A DNA stretch of 64,000 nucleotides, taken from the NCBI RefSeq assembly GCF_009828115.1, contig NZ_WTYL01000003.1, forward strand, positions 382,501 through 446,500, written 5' to 3'. The notes beneath the pieces were generated by a model, which searched no databases, had not been told where the DNA came from, and saw only the letters and a program-made list of their open reading frames with translations. The position numbers were made by a program, and so were the translations under genes. Below, piece after piece: positions 8,124-16,206 of this stretch. How positions within the stretch are numbered: the stretch's first letter is position 1; the number at the start of each line of letters is the position of its first letter. The DNA is from Allopontixanthobacter sediminis. GTDB lineage: Bacteria > Pseudomonadota > Alphaproteobacteria > Sphingomonadales > Sphingomonadaceae.

Positions 8124-8556
8124 TGGAATAGAGCTCACCGATTCCCAGCGCTACGAAGGCAGTGCCCAGGCCCATGCTTGCAATAATGTGGCCGGCTCGC
8201 TGCGCGGGAAGCGGGTCGAACGGGCTGACAGCCACCACCAGGAAGCAAGTGAAGATGGAGACCACGAACCCGATTTTTATCGCCCTGTCGCGGTTTGCCT
8301 TCGACGGTTCGTCATCCGCGAGAGTCCGCGCTTTGCGGGGTAAGAACCAACCTCCGCCAGAAAGTAGCAGGAGTAGCATGACGATGGCAAAAAAGAGCCA
8401 AGCGGAGGTTTGAATTAAAGCCCCAGACGACGTTGACCCCCAGTCCCAAGCAAACACGACGCCCTGCTGTAGCGCCAGTATGAACGCGCCGATGAAAGGC
8501 GCGGCGAGCGCTCTCGTTTTCCCAAACTGCTCGGCTGTCTCGTAATCATCGACCAT
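8116..8556 (-). CDS. Four-helix inner membrane protein of an XRE pair
   Basis: A 146-residue protein with four hydrophobic segments (about residues 20-36, 48-68, 95-113 and 122-142) and short charged loops. No catalytic motif is visible. AGGAG (8563-8567 on the complement) precedes ATG 8556 by six bases; a TTG one codon upstream is less likely. It is the first gene of an operon with the XRE regulator, and such pairs recur in bacteria with mostly unknown function. I infer a membrane-stress or signal-coupled role only from that arrangement. Confidence 0.75.
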   Translation of the reverse strand: MVDDYETAEQFGKTRALAAPFIGAFILALQQGVVFAWDWGSTSSGALIQTSAWLFFAIVMLLLLLSGGGWFLPRKARTLADDEPSKANRDRAIKIGFVVSIFTCFLVVAVSPFDPLPAQRAGHIIASMGLGTAFVALGIGELYSNG

Positions 8557-8566
8557 CAATCACTCC

Positions 8567-8610
8567 TGTAACTTGTAGGTTACATGTAACCCGTGGGTGA
8601 CAGATGTCAA
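8567..8610 (-). promoter_or_regulatory. Promoter with TGTAAC/GTTACA operator for the membrane protein-XRE operon
   Basis: GGTTACATGTAACC (8578-8591) is a perfect 14-bp palindrome. A third half-site TGTAAC lies at 8567-8572, so TGTAAC-N6-GTTACA-TGTAAC is present. On the minus strand a consensus -35 TTGACA (8610-8605) lies upstream, which places the dyads over the -10 and start region, as expected for repression. Confidence 0.6.
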
Positions 8611-8749
8611 TATTGTCAGTGATGTGTACGCAGTTGGAGCCGAGGCTCGTTTCTCCAAGCACATCTCACGTAATGGGCTCGGGTAGGGAAACTGCATCGG
8701 GTTTGCTGCGTTTTCGATTCAATATTGATTTAAGTTAAAGGCAGTTTGC

Positions 8750-9769
8750 ATGAAATCGTTCAAAGGGGATTCACCGGCAGCCGCTCTTGCGAGCGTGCTG
8801 TCGGACCGAAGCGAGCTTGCTCTGGTCGCGGTCGAACGCACCCGTATGCCAATGGTCGTTACGGACCCTCTGCAACCCGATTCTCCGATCGTGCTGGCAA
8901 ACGAGGCCTTCTTAAAATTGACGGGATACTCGGCCAACGAGGTGATCGGCAGCAATTGCCGATTTTTGCAAGGTCCGAATACCGCGCCGGAGGCGATCGA
9001 GGAAATCCGGCGGGGCATCGCTGCCGATGATCACTTTGTGACTGTTGAATTGCTGAACTACCGCAAGGATGGATCCACGTTCTGGAATCAACTGGAGATC
9101 AGCCCCGTTCACGATCAAACCGGCCAGACGATTTACCACTTCGCCTCACAGAAGGATGTCACTGAAAGACGCCGGGGAGAGGAACTCGAAGTGATCGAAC
9201 GGCTGCTGTTGATGGAAGTCGACCATCGGTCAATGAACGCTTTAGCCTTGGTGCAAAGCATTCTCCAACTTACACAAGCCAACGATATATCGGGCTACTC
9301 GGCGGCGGTTATGCAGAGGGTCGACGCGATCGCGCGCGTTCATCGGCTTCTGGCAAAGTCGAGCTGGAGCGGGACGTTGCTCACCGATCTCATCACCGAA
9401 GAAATGCACGATGAGCGAGTGCAGCTAAATGGGCCCAGAGCGCTAATTTCTCCACGTCTTGCTCAGCCGCTCGCGGTCGTTCTTCACGAGTTAACTTCCA
9501 ATGCACGGCAACACGGAGCGTTGCTGACGAAGAAGGGCCGGATCTCTGTGTCTTGGACTGTCGCGGCCGAGGAACTGCAGATTGAGTGGTGGGAACAAGG
9601 AACCCATCCGATTGTTCCCGAACCGCAAATCGGGTTTGGGCTTTCTCTTGTCCAGGCAGCGGTCAACCGCCAGCTTCAGGGGACCACGAAATTGAACTGG
9701 GGCAACGACAGCTTTCGGGCGCGGATGGTCATACCTACCGACGGTGATGTGAGAATTGTAGCTTCGTAG
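8750..9769 (+). CDS. LOV-domain HWE histidine kinase (blue-light receptor)
   Basis: A 339-residue soluble sensor kinase. Residues 25-140 are a LOV domain with GSNCRFLQGPNT, whose Cys70 forms the flavin adduct in known LOV proteins. The kinase core is of the HWE/HisKA_2 class: phosphoacceptor His159 in MEVDHRSMNALAL, N-box HELTSNARQHGAL (246-258), WWE (280-282) and G-box IGFGLSLV. Architecture and length match the small LOV-HWE kinases such as EL346 of Erythrobacter litoralis. The usual HRxKN is HRSMN here. There is no response regulator nearby, so the partner is unknown. No strong Shine-Dalgarno sequence. Confidence 0.93.
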   Translation: MKSFKGDSPAAALASVLSDRSELALVAVERTRMPMVVTDPLQPDSPIVLANEAFLKLTGYSANEVIGSNCRFLQGPNTAPEAIEEIRRGIAADDHFVTVELLNYRKDGSTFWNQLEISPVHDQTGQTIYHFASQKDVTERRRGEELEVIERLLLMEVDHRSMNALALVQSILQLTQANDISGYSAAVMQRVDAIARVHRLLAKSSWSGTLLTDLITEEMHDERVQLNGPRALISPRLAQPLAVVLHELTSNARQHGALLTKKGRISVSWTVAAEELQIEWWEQGTHPIVPEPQIGFGLSLVQAAVNRQLQGTTKLNWGNDSFRARMVIPTDGDVRIVAS

Positions 9770-9825
9770 CATTATCGCGCTGTACTCAGGCCGTGTGTGG
9801 CAAGACGGCCTGACCAAGCATTGTG

Positions 9826-9960
9826 GCGGTATCGCCGACAAAGCCGCCATTCCGAGCCTCATTTTGCGTCATCGAAACCTGCCGTCCATTCAGGTTTCGT
9901 CGAGCAATCCCGATTGACCGCTGCTAGGGTCGTAATAATCAGGCCTAGAGGGACCAAATG
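9826..9960. repeat. Family A repeat (A4)
   Basis: TCGCCGACAAAGCCGCCATTCC, GAAACCTGCCGTCCATTCAGG and TTTCGTCGAGC match family A; the 3' third is diverged. It occupies most of the gap 9770-10090, where nothing else is seen. Confidence 0.7.
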
Positions 9961-10090
9961 CAGTGGGTTGCTGCAGACCGTCTTTCACTCGCAAAGACCG
10001 CCACACCGGACAAAAGTTCGGCCGCTTACGTTTCAGACATCCTAGTTCTGCAGCTTCCACCGAATGGAAGAGACTTTGATTTTAGGCATA

Positions 10091-10618
10091 TTAGCGGGTC
10101 ACGACGTCTTTCGACATGGGAGCCAGCTTAGCGAGAAAACGGTTTTGCACCGCAAACGGCACTCTCTCTTCGCGCATGGCTTTTTGAAGGTTCTCAACCA
10201 GGGCATTCAGGTCAGCCATTTTCACACCCAAATCAGCATGCGCAGTAATCATGTCCCGGCCCGAGTAATCACAGCCCGCATCCAGAAGGTAACAGAATTG
10301 TTCAAACAGCGTGCGCTTTAGCCGTACCGTGTCGCGCGCCACGAATATCGCTGAAATGCGCGGGTCCTGTTCGGATAATTCAACGGTTCGTTCCGCAATT
10401 TTCCGGATGCCTTCATGGCCGCCGAAGTAACTGGCCATCTTGGCATTGTCGAAAGGCTCGGCGCCTGCATTGGCATTGTCAGGGGCAAATGGTTCGATCG
10501 GAAATTCGCCGGTAAGCGGGTCGCGGACTTTTTCCTCGACGCCAAATTCCTTGTCCCAGTCGATATTCGAGGCTGGGCTTTCCTGAAGCATGACAAGTGT
10601 GAGTATTATTGAAAACAT
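10091..10618 (-). CDS. Group 1 truncated haemoglobin with N-terminal extension
   Basis: A 175-residue protein. The C-terminal 120 residues have the truncated-globin pattern: YFGGHEGIRKIAERTVELSEQDPRISAIF, then LFEQFCYLLDAGCDYSGRDMITAHADLGV, where the His of AHADLGV is the expected proximal haem ligand. The helix-B Tyr common in trHbN is not evident. The first 15 residues are hydrophobic like a signal peptide or anchor, and a linker precedes the globin, so it may be exported, which is unusual. It starts 11 bp after the DUF3034 gene, with AAGG as ribosome site, and is its operon partner. Ligand (O2, NO) unknown. Confidence 0.82.
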   Translation of the reverse strand: MFSIILTLVMLQESPASNIDWDKEFGVEEKVRDPLTGEFPIEPFAPDNANAGAEPFDNAKMASYFGGHEGIRKIAERTVELSEQDPRISAIFVARDTVRLKRTLFEQFCYLLDAGCDYSGRDMITAHADLGVKMADLNALVENLQKAMREERVPFAVQNRFLAKLAPMSKDVVTR

Positions 10619-10629
10619 GCAAAATGACC

Positions 10630-11508
10630 TTAGAATGCGATCTGCGCCGACAGGAACGCGCCGCGCTGATTTTCAAATGTGGCGATAGATCCTAAATCGG
10701 CATAAGCGGCTGTTACCGTAACATTATCCGTTACCGCAAAGGCGGCGAACAGGTCCATCCAGTTGTCTTCTCCCAATCCGAGATTATCGGGTTTGGTCCG
10801 CATTTCCGCACCGATTATGGCGCGGCGCGAGAGCTGATAGGCCAGTGAACCTTCGAACTGGAAATCGTAACCTTTTCCCGCAGCGCTGCCAAAACCCAGC
10901 AAGCCAGTTTGATTTGCCTCGGTATAGCGCGCCGTGGCGGAAACTAGCAGACTGCGCGAAAGGATCAGTTTGGATGCGCTCAATGTGAAATCGGTGCCAT
11001 TTGGGCTGTCAGCACCCACAGCCGTGGTGACCGCCCCGTCAAGATTGCGCTTATGCTGAACGCCGACACTGATTTGCGGAACAAGTGGCTCACCATAAAC
11101 CAGGTCGCCCGCTAGGCGCAGCTTTGCGGCAAAGACATCCTGATTTAGCGTGTACCCCTGTCCGAGGCCCAGCGCCGTTCCGACATCGCGTGTATCGAAA
11201 TTTTGGCGAGCATAGGACAGCTCGACCCGGTTCGCGATCCCAATGGCCACCCCGTGGCTCTGCCATCCATAATCGGGAAGTTCGATCACCGTAACATGGC
11301 CGGTAACTCCGATACCGCGATCGGTTTCGAGCCCGCTGATCGTGGCCCATGTGGCAATACCGCCGCCGCTGGCACCCTCGATGGAGCTGGCTGCATTGGT
11401 TAACACCAGCTTGCCGCCATCCAGAAAATCGCCGTCTTTTGCAGCGACATTCGAAGGGGATGCGACAATTGAGAGAATGAACGCAGTGAAGGAAAGGAGC
11501 CTAGCCAT
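10630..11508 (-). CDS. DUF3034-family outer membrane protein
   Basis: A 292-residue exported protein with a signal peptide (residues 1-23, ending VAA), the DUF3034 start (GGKLVLTNAASSIEGASGGGIATWATI) and alternating amphipathic strands ending in the terminal aromatic FLSAQIAF, typical of an outer-membrane beta-barrel. Function of the family is unknown. It is the first gene of a transcript with the truncated haemoglobin and is divergent from the cupredoxin-like and GGDEF/EAL genes. DUF3034, methylamine-utilisation-like and GGDEF/EAL genes are often neighbours in proteobacteria, to my knowledge, so the locus is probably one functional unit. Confidence 0.85.
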   Translation of the reverse strand: MARLLSFTAFILSIVASPSNVAAKDGDFLDGGKLVLTNAASSIEGASGGGIATWATISGLETDRGIGVTGHVTVIELPDYGWQSHGVAIGIANRVELSYARQNFDTRDVGTALGLGQGYTLNQDVFAAKLRLAGDLVYGEPLVPQISVGVQHKRNLDGAVTTAVGADSPNGTDFTLSASKLILSRSLLVSATARYTEANQTGLLGFGSAAGKGYDFQFEGSLAYQLSRRAIIGAEMRTKPDNLGLGEDNWMDLFAAFAVTDNVTVTAAYADLGSIATFENQRGAFLSAQIAF

Positions 11509-11607
11509 CTCTGTTCATTGGCGGATGATGGTTAAATCCTAGTTAATCACCATTCGCGCCCGGACCGAAGAGCTTTGTTAAGTCTTTCCGGCTATTCCGG
11601 CACCACT

Positions 11608-12219
11608 GTGAAATTCCTTCTCTTTCCTCTCGTATTGGTATGCCTCGGCCTCCCATTGGCTACGTCATGGGCGGCGGGCAACTCTGCCGTGCGCATCCAG
11701 GTCGTGGACGAGAACGGTGTTCCGGTGCGCGATGCCGTGGTCGAAATCACACCCGCCAGCAGCAGCGGCAACGAATTCCGATTTCCGTGGCGCGCAGCGA
11801 TGGCACAGAAAGACCTGGCTTTCACTCCCGGCACTTTGGTTGTGGCAAAGGGCAGTTCCGTCGCGTTCCCCAATCTCGACCGCGTACGCCACAGCATCTA
11901 CAGTTTTTCAAAGGCAGCACGCTTTGAAATCGACCTCTACGGACGAGACCAGACACGCAGCCAATCTTTCCCGGCAACCGGAACTGTCTCGCTGGGCTGC
12001 AACATTCACGACATGATGCGGGGATACATTCGCGTCGTCGATACTCCGTATGCAGGCATGACCGATCACAATGGCATCATGTCAGTTGCGGGTGTACCCA
12101 ACGGCCGCGCCACGGTCACCTTGTGGCACCCGCGCCTTCGTTCGCCGGCTAATGAGTCCAGCAGCAGCATTACAATCGCTGGTAGCCTGTCGAAGAAATA
12201 TACGGTCAAATTGAAATGA
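11608..12219 (+). CDS. Periplasmic cupredoxin-like protein (methylamine utilisation/MauL type)
   Basis: A 203-residue secreted protein. The preferred start is GTG 11608, which gives a clean signal peptide (KFLLFPLVLVCLGLPLATSWAAG); a TTG at 11575 would add 11 residues. The mature part has a plastocyanin/azurin-like fold pattern: VVAKGSSVAFPNLDRVRHSIYSFSKAARFEI, later GTVSLGCNIHDMMRGYIRVVDTPYAGMTDHNG. These hold the His and the Cys-x-x-His-x-x-Met set of a blue-copper site. Such genes are annotated as methylamine utilisation protein, often without methylamine dehydrogenase genes, as here. It overlaps the GGDEF/EAL gene by 4 bp, so it may feed a copper or redox signal to it. Confidence 0.8.
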   Translation: MKFLLFPLVLVCLGLPLATSWAAGNSAVRIQVVDENGVPVRDAVVEITPASSSGNEFRFPWRAAMAQKDLAFTPGTLVVAKGSSVAFPNLDRVRHSIYSFSKAARFEIDLYGRDQTRSQSFPATGTVSLGCNIHDMMRGYIRVVDTPYAGMTDHNGIMSVAGVPNGRATVTLWHPRLRSPANESSSSITIAGSLSKKYTVKLK

Positions 12220-14528
12220 CCCCGACGTTGCAACGGATTGCTTCGTTACGCTTTGGTTCGCTCAGGCTGCGCATTGCCGTACTGTACGCTGCCCTGTTCG
12301 CTGCAGTCATAGCGGTGATCATGATCATTGTCGGCCAGGGCATCGCCCGTTTCGGTGAAAACAGTGCGACCCGCGATCTGGCTGCCAACGCCCGCGTATT
12401 CGACGAAATTCTGGATTTGCGCGCCCGCCAGATGCGCGGTGCAGCCGATGTCCTTTCCCGTGACTTCGGATTTCGTGCAGCAGTCGCGACTAACGACAGG
12501 GCAACCATCTCCAGCGCACTCGATAGCCTGCGTAACCGTTCGCGCAGCAGCGCTGCATTTGTGGTGGGGTATGACGGGTCATTGATTGGTTCTACCGGTA
12601 ACCTCCTTCCCGATGGCGAGAAACTGTGGGCGCCTTTGGATGATGGCACCGAGCGCGGCGTCATCCGGGTCGGAAATGACATGGCTCTGGCCGCCGCTTC
12701 ACCTATCGAAGTCCCAGATCTGGTAGGCTGGTTAGTGGTCACGCAGCCGCTCGATAAAGTCGAGATGGATAGGCTGGTAAAGCTGGCTGCAATAAATTTG
12801 AGCGCCAAGGTCATCCGTACGGCTGACCTGTCCCCCAGTTTGAAATCGGCACCTCTGGGGAAAGTGTTCGAACACAGTGATGGCGACCGCTTTCTCGTCC
12901 GGATATCAACTCTACCAGCGCTTGAGGATGGATTGGCACCCCTCCTCGTGCTGCGCCATTCACTGACCGGATCGCTAGCGGAATATAACGGGTTGAAATG
13001 GTTGCTGGCACTTCTCGCGATTGCAGGACTTGCGCTAGTCATCGCATTAAGCTGGCGCGTGGCGCGAACAATCACAGCGCCGCTTCGCAAACTCGATGAA
13101 GCAACGCGGCTGGTTGGCGAAGGTCGCCAAGTGGAAGTGCTGGTCGAGACAAATGACGAAATCGGGCGTCTTGCCGGCAGCTTCAACACGATGATCAAAG
13201 CCATCGACGAGCGCGAGAAGCGTATTATCCACGTCGGCTTGCATGATGGACTAACTAGCCTGCCCAATCGCAAACTATTCGTTGAACAATTGGCGCAATC
13301 CCTTGCCCGGCAGAAGGAGGATGACCGTTTGATGGTCATCTATGTCGATCTGGATGATTTCAAGGTAGTCAACGACACGCTCGGACATCCGGCAGGCGAC
13401 GCATTGCTGCGCAATGTGGCGAACCATTTGCAGTGCCAATTGAAGGATGCCACAATCGCGCGATTAGGCGGCGACGAGTTTGCAATTTTGATCGACGGAG
13501 TGGGATCGGACGAAAGCCTCGCTTCGATCGCGCGAGATGTCCAATCATGCTTCATGCGAACCATTTCCATCGATGGGCAACAAGCCGACTGTTCGGCCAG
13601 TCTTGGCATAGCAGTGGCTCCGGGAGACGGCGCTGACAGCAATACGTTGATGAAGCATGCCGACCTCGCTCTTTACCGCGCGAAACGCGAAGGCAAATCC
13701 GGCCATCATTTCTTCGAACCATCGCTCGACGAACAGGCACGCATCCGCCGCCAGATGGAACTGGACCTGCGCCAGGCAATCCGCGAGGGCGAGTTCGAAT
13801 TATACTTCCAGCCGCTATACAGTCTGACCGAGGAGAGGCTGAAAGGTTTCGAAGCATTGATCCGCTGGCAGCATCCGCAGCACGGCCAGATAAGCCCACT
13901 GGAATTCATCCCACTGGCGGAAGAGACCGGACTAATTCTTCCAATTGGTGAATGGGTGATCCGCGAGGCATGCCATCAGGCCAGTATGTGGAACGACAAA
14001 CTGTCAGTTGCGGTCAATGTCTCGCCCAAGCAATTCACCTCGCCCGATCTCACTGGCAAGATTCTTCAGGCAATCGCCGCGTCGGGCATCTCCCCGAACC
14101 GGCTCGAGTTGGAGATTACTGAAAGCATCTTCATCGCGAACGTCGAAAAGACAATGGCGATACTGCACAGGTTACGTGATTTGGGTGTTAAGATCGCTCT
14201 GGACGATTTTGGGACTGGCTATTCGTCGCTTAGCTATCTGCGTTCTTTCCCCTTCGATAAGGTGAAGATAGACAGATCCTTCGTCACCGATCTTGCCAAT
14301 GGCGGCAATGGCCATGCCATTATTCGCGCGATCACGACGCTGGCTGATGCGCTGGGGATGGAAACGCTGGCGGAAGGGGTGGAGGAATTCGATCAGCTCG
14401 ACATTCTCCGGCGCGAAGGCTGCCGCAATGTGCAGGGCTTCCTGCTCAGCAAACCGCTGTCGGCATTGATGGTCCGCCAATGGATGAACGGTGACGCAGA
14501 GAAGAACTTTCGCGCCAGCGCGGCTTAG
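12216..14528 (+). CDS. Membrane diguanylate cyclase/phosphodiesterase (HAMP-GGDEF-EAL)
   Basis: A 770-residue c-di-GMP enzyme. It has TM1 (18-41), a periplasmic sensor domain of about 220 residues, TM2 (260-282), HAMP (283-335), GGDEF with an intact GGDEF at 418-422, and EAL with EAL 546-548, ELEITES and DDFGTGYS (663-670). Both active sites look complete, but the RxxD product-inhibition site before GGDEF is not present (QLKD). Its ATG overlaps the stop of the cupredoxin-like gene as ATGA, so the periplasmic copper-type protein is the best candidate for an input to the sensor domain. No PilZ or biofilm gene is nearby. Confidence 0.93.
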   Translation: MTPTLQRIASLRFGSLRLRIAVLYAALFAAVIAVIMIIVGQGIARFGENSATRDLAANARVFDEILDLRARQMRGAADVLSRDFGFRAAVATNDRATISSALDSLRNRSRSSAAFVVGYDGSLIGSTGNLLPDGEKLWAPLDDGTERGVIRVGNDMALAAASPIEVPDLVGWLVVTQPLDKVEMDRLVKLAAINLSAKVIRTADLSPSLKSAPLGKVFEHSDGDRFLVRISTLPALEDGLAPLLVLRHSLTGSLAEYNGLKWLLALLAIAGLALVIALSWRVARTITAPLRKLDEATRLVGEGRQVEVLVETNDEIGRLAGSFNTMIKAIDEREKRIIHVGLHDGLTSLPNRKLFVEQLAQSLARQKEDDRLMVIYVDLDDFKVVNDTLGHPAGDALLRNVANHLQCQLKDATIARLGGDEFAILIDGVGSDESLASIARDVQSCFMRTISIDGQQADCSASLGIAVAPGDGADSNTLMKHADLALYRAKREGKSGHHFFEPSLDEQARIRRQMELDLRQAIREGEFELYFQPLYSLTEERLKGFEALIRWQHPQHGQISPLEFIPLAEETGLILPIGEWVIREACHQASMWNDKLSVAVNVSPKQFTSPDLTGKILQAIAASGISPNRLELEITESIFIANVEKTMAILHRLRDLGVKIALDDFGTGYSSLSYLRSFPFDKVKIDRSFVTDLANGGNGHAIIRAITTLADALGMETLAEGVEEFDQLDILRREGCRNVQGFLLSKPLSALMVRQWMNGDAEKNFRASAA

Positions 14529-14610
14529 GCTCAGGGCTTAATTCGGTCGACAATTGGGCAGCAGACTTTATGCAAAAGTGCAGATGAACTGCCTTCAGGA
14601 CTGCTCGTTG

Positions 14611-14770
14611 GTAGCGCGACCGCTACCGCTGACAAAGCGGTCATTCCCGCGCTCATTCTACTCCCCTGAAAGCCGCCCTACGTTCAGGTTTCGTTGAGCG
14701 CCCCGAACGGCAGATTTTAGGGCTGCGAAATCGGTGTTGGATGGCAAGAATTAAGGTGGAAAGCGGACAT
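14611..14770. repeat. Family A repeat (A5)
   Basis: A full copy: CCGCTGACAAAGCGGTCATTCC, CTGAAAGCCGCCCTACGTTCAGG, TTTCGTTGAGCGCCCC, TTTTAGGGCTGCGAAATCGG, TGTTGGATGGC and the end GGAAAGCGGACAT. It fills most of the gap between the GGDEF/EAL gene and the VOC gene. Confidence 0.85.
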
Positions 14771-14828
14771 TCGCGGGATCGCATGATCGAGGTCCGCTAG
14801 GTTTAGAAGCAGACCCGTGCCGGACGGA

Positions 14829-15227
14829 TCAGGCAGGAAAATGAATTCCGCACAGTTTGTTGCCGTCGGGATCACGAAAATAGGCCAGTTCGATGGTGCC
14901 CATGGAGGCAGTTTCGCGCGGTCCTGGCGGAGCTTCGATCGAGGTTCCGCCAGCGGCAACGGCGGTATCGTGAAGCTGCTTCACCTGCTCGGACGAGTCG
15001 CAGGAAAAGGCGACTGTGCTGCCGTTGGCGACGCTTGCCGGTTCGTCGTTGATCGGCTGGCTGACGATGAAGTTGGTTCCGTTGCCGTTATTGTAGATCA
15101 GACGGGTATGGCCGCTGTCGGCGATGTTCCGTGTCCCTTCCCCTGCACCCAAGGTGCCGAGCACCGTGTCGTAGAAGCGCTTGGATCGTTCAATGTCGTT
15201 CGATCCGACCATGGTGTGAAAAAGCAC
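14829..15227 (-). CDS. VOC (glyoxalase/bleomycin resistance) family protein
   Basis: A 132-residue metal-binding-fold protein with VGSNDIERSKRFYDTVLG at the N-terminus and FRDPDGNKLCGIHFPA at the C-terminus, the usual single-unit VOC length. I chose GTG 15227 because AGGAG lies 7 bases upstream and the family begins with a short strand (LFHTMVG). An internal ATG six codons later is possible. The isolated single-copy gene gives no substrate hint. Confidence 0.85.
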   Translation of the reverse strand: MLFHTMVGSNDIERSKRFYDTVLGTLGAGEGTRNIADSGHTRLIYNNGNGTNFIVSQPINDEPASVANGSTVAFSCDSSEQVKQLHDTAVAAGGTSIEAPPGPRETASMGTIELAYFRDPDGNKLCGIHFPA

Positions 15228-15330
15228 GCATACTCTCCTGAAGGCTGATCGACTTCCGATCGCCATTATCGGTCTCACCTAACAGGCACGTAACCCGCAG
15301 TCACCCCCGGCCCTTGGAATGTCCGCTTGT

Positions 15331-15402
15331 GGGTCGCGTCCTGCCGGTCTGCTTTTGGAGCCATCTGTAGGCAGCTGGAACGTCAAAACCTGGGTGGTTA
15401 GC
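15331..15402. repeat. Family B intergenic repeat (B1)
   Basis: TCGCGTCCTGCCGGTCTGCTTTTG, then GCAGCTGGAACGTCAAAACCTGGG. The element covers the stop codon of the small convergent gene that follows, whose last codons derive from it. Confidence 0.75.
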
Positions 15403-15634
15403 TGCTTGTCGTATCAAGAACGGATGAAACAGCATTTTGCCAGTCAGACCATGATGCCGGGTCACCGGGTGATCCATTCGCCCAGATGTTACGGCTCACA
15501 TCTGAAAGTAAGTTCGCGATGTCATCCGACGATTTTCCGTGCATTTGCCAATAAGACTCAAGGAAAGCGATCATTACGTCGAAAGCTTGCAACTCAGTTA
15601 GGCTTCGAAGCTGGTTCGTCGGAAAATCGGTCAT
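15398..15634 (-). CDS. Small acidic hypothetical protein, immunity-protein-like
   Basis: Seventy-eight residues: TELQAFDVMIAFLESYW, SSDDIANLLSDVSRNIWANGSPGDPASWSDWQNAVSSVL. The acidic, helical pattern with Asp-Pro-x-x-Trp-x-Asp-Trp resembles small cytoplasmic orphan or immunity-type proteins found in toxin-immunity regions, but I cannot name a family. No toxin gene is visible nearby. Composition supports a real gene; its final residues lie inside repeat B1, so the C-terminus may have been altered by insertion. Confidence 0.6.
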   Translation of the reverse strand: MTDFPTNQLRSLTELQAFDVMIAFLESYWQMHGKSSDDIANLLSDVSRNIWANGSPGDPASWSDWQNAVSSVLDTTSS

Positions 15635-15670
15635 AGTGCGAGATTAAGCACCAAGTCGCCATTTCTGCAA

Positions 15671-15752
15671 TTGGGTGGTGTCCTGCCGGTCTGCTTTTAG
15701 GTGCAGCTCCAGGCGGCTGGAACGGCAAAAACTGGGGTGGGTAGCGGACTTA
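15671..15752. repeat. Family B repeat (B2)
   Basis: A complete copy: TGTCCTGCCGGTCTGCTTTTAG, CAGCTCCAGGCGGCTGGAACGG, CAAAAACTGGGGTGGGTAGC and the end GGACTT. The CAGCTCC and GGCTGG segments can pair. Confidence 0.8.
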
Positions 15753-15757
15753 GCCTC

Positions 15758-16057
15758 TCAAGGGTAAAATGTGGCCCCTAGATTGTCCTTGAATAGGCCC
15801 TTGTAAAAGGGTGCCGTCTTTATCTCATCGACCTCCAGTCTCAGATCGAGAAGGTCGCTGACGAACCAGTCGGTGGTATCCTCGTAATAGGAACGCACAT
15901 CCGCGAGGACCTTGGTGGCCGCATCGTCAGGCGAACTCGCGAAAACATGTCTATGGCAATAGAAGCCGCTCGGGCGGGTTACTGGAATTTGGAATTTTTC
16001 GACAGCCCTCGCCGACCAGTCCAAGACCCCATGCACAAGTAACCTGTAACACCGCAT
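15758..16057 (-). CDS. Small hypothetical protein
   Basis: Ninety-nine residues from ATG 16057 (MRCYRLLVHGVLDWS). It contains two adjacent aromatic-rich segments (GFYCHRHVFASSPDDAATKVLADVRSYYEDTTDWFVSDLL) and no signal peptide or membrane segment. The frame is open further upstream, but that part crosses repeat B3. Composition is protein-like. No family recognised. It lies between B2 and B3, part of an alternating gene and repeat stretch. Confidence 0.55.
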   Translation of the reverse strand: MRCYRLLVHGVLDWSARAVEKFQIPVTRPSGFYCHRHVFASSPDDAATKVLADVRSYYEDTTDWFVSDLLDLRLEVDEIKTAPFYKGLFKDNLGATFYP

Positions 16058-16092
16058 TGGCGGGGCATATTTCAACCGGGCAATGTCAGCAA

Positions 16093-16206
16093 TGGGGTTG
16101 CTTCCTGTCGGTCCGCTTTTATCAACAACCCGCGATAAGCCGACGGTCTGCTTTTGGTGAAATACAAAACAGTGCTGAACGGCAAAAACGTCGTGGAGAG
16201 CTGACT
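16093..16206. repeat. Family B repeat, rearranged (B3)
   Basis: The left end appears twice: GCTTCCTGTCGGTCCGCTTTTA and, 42 bp later, CGACGGTCTGCTTTTGG. Then come GAACGGCAAAAACG and AGAGCTGACTTC. It is probably one copy inserted beside or into another. Confidence 0.6.

Noticed and set aside
12206-13339. 377-codon minus-strand frame
   Set aside because: Antisense to the GGDEF/EAL gene; Ser/Arg-rich shadow composition.
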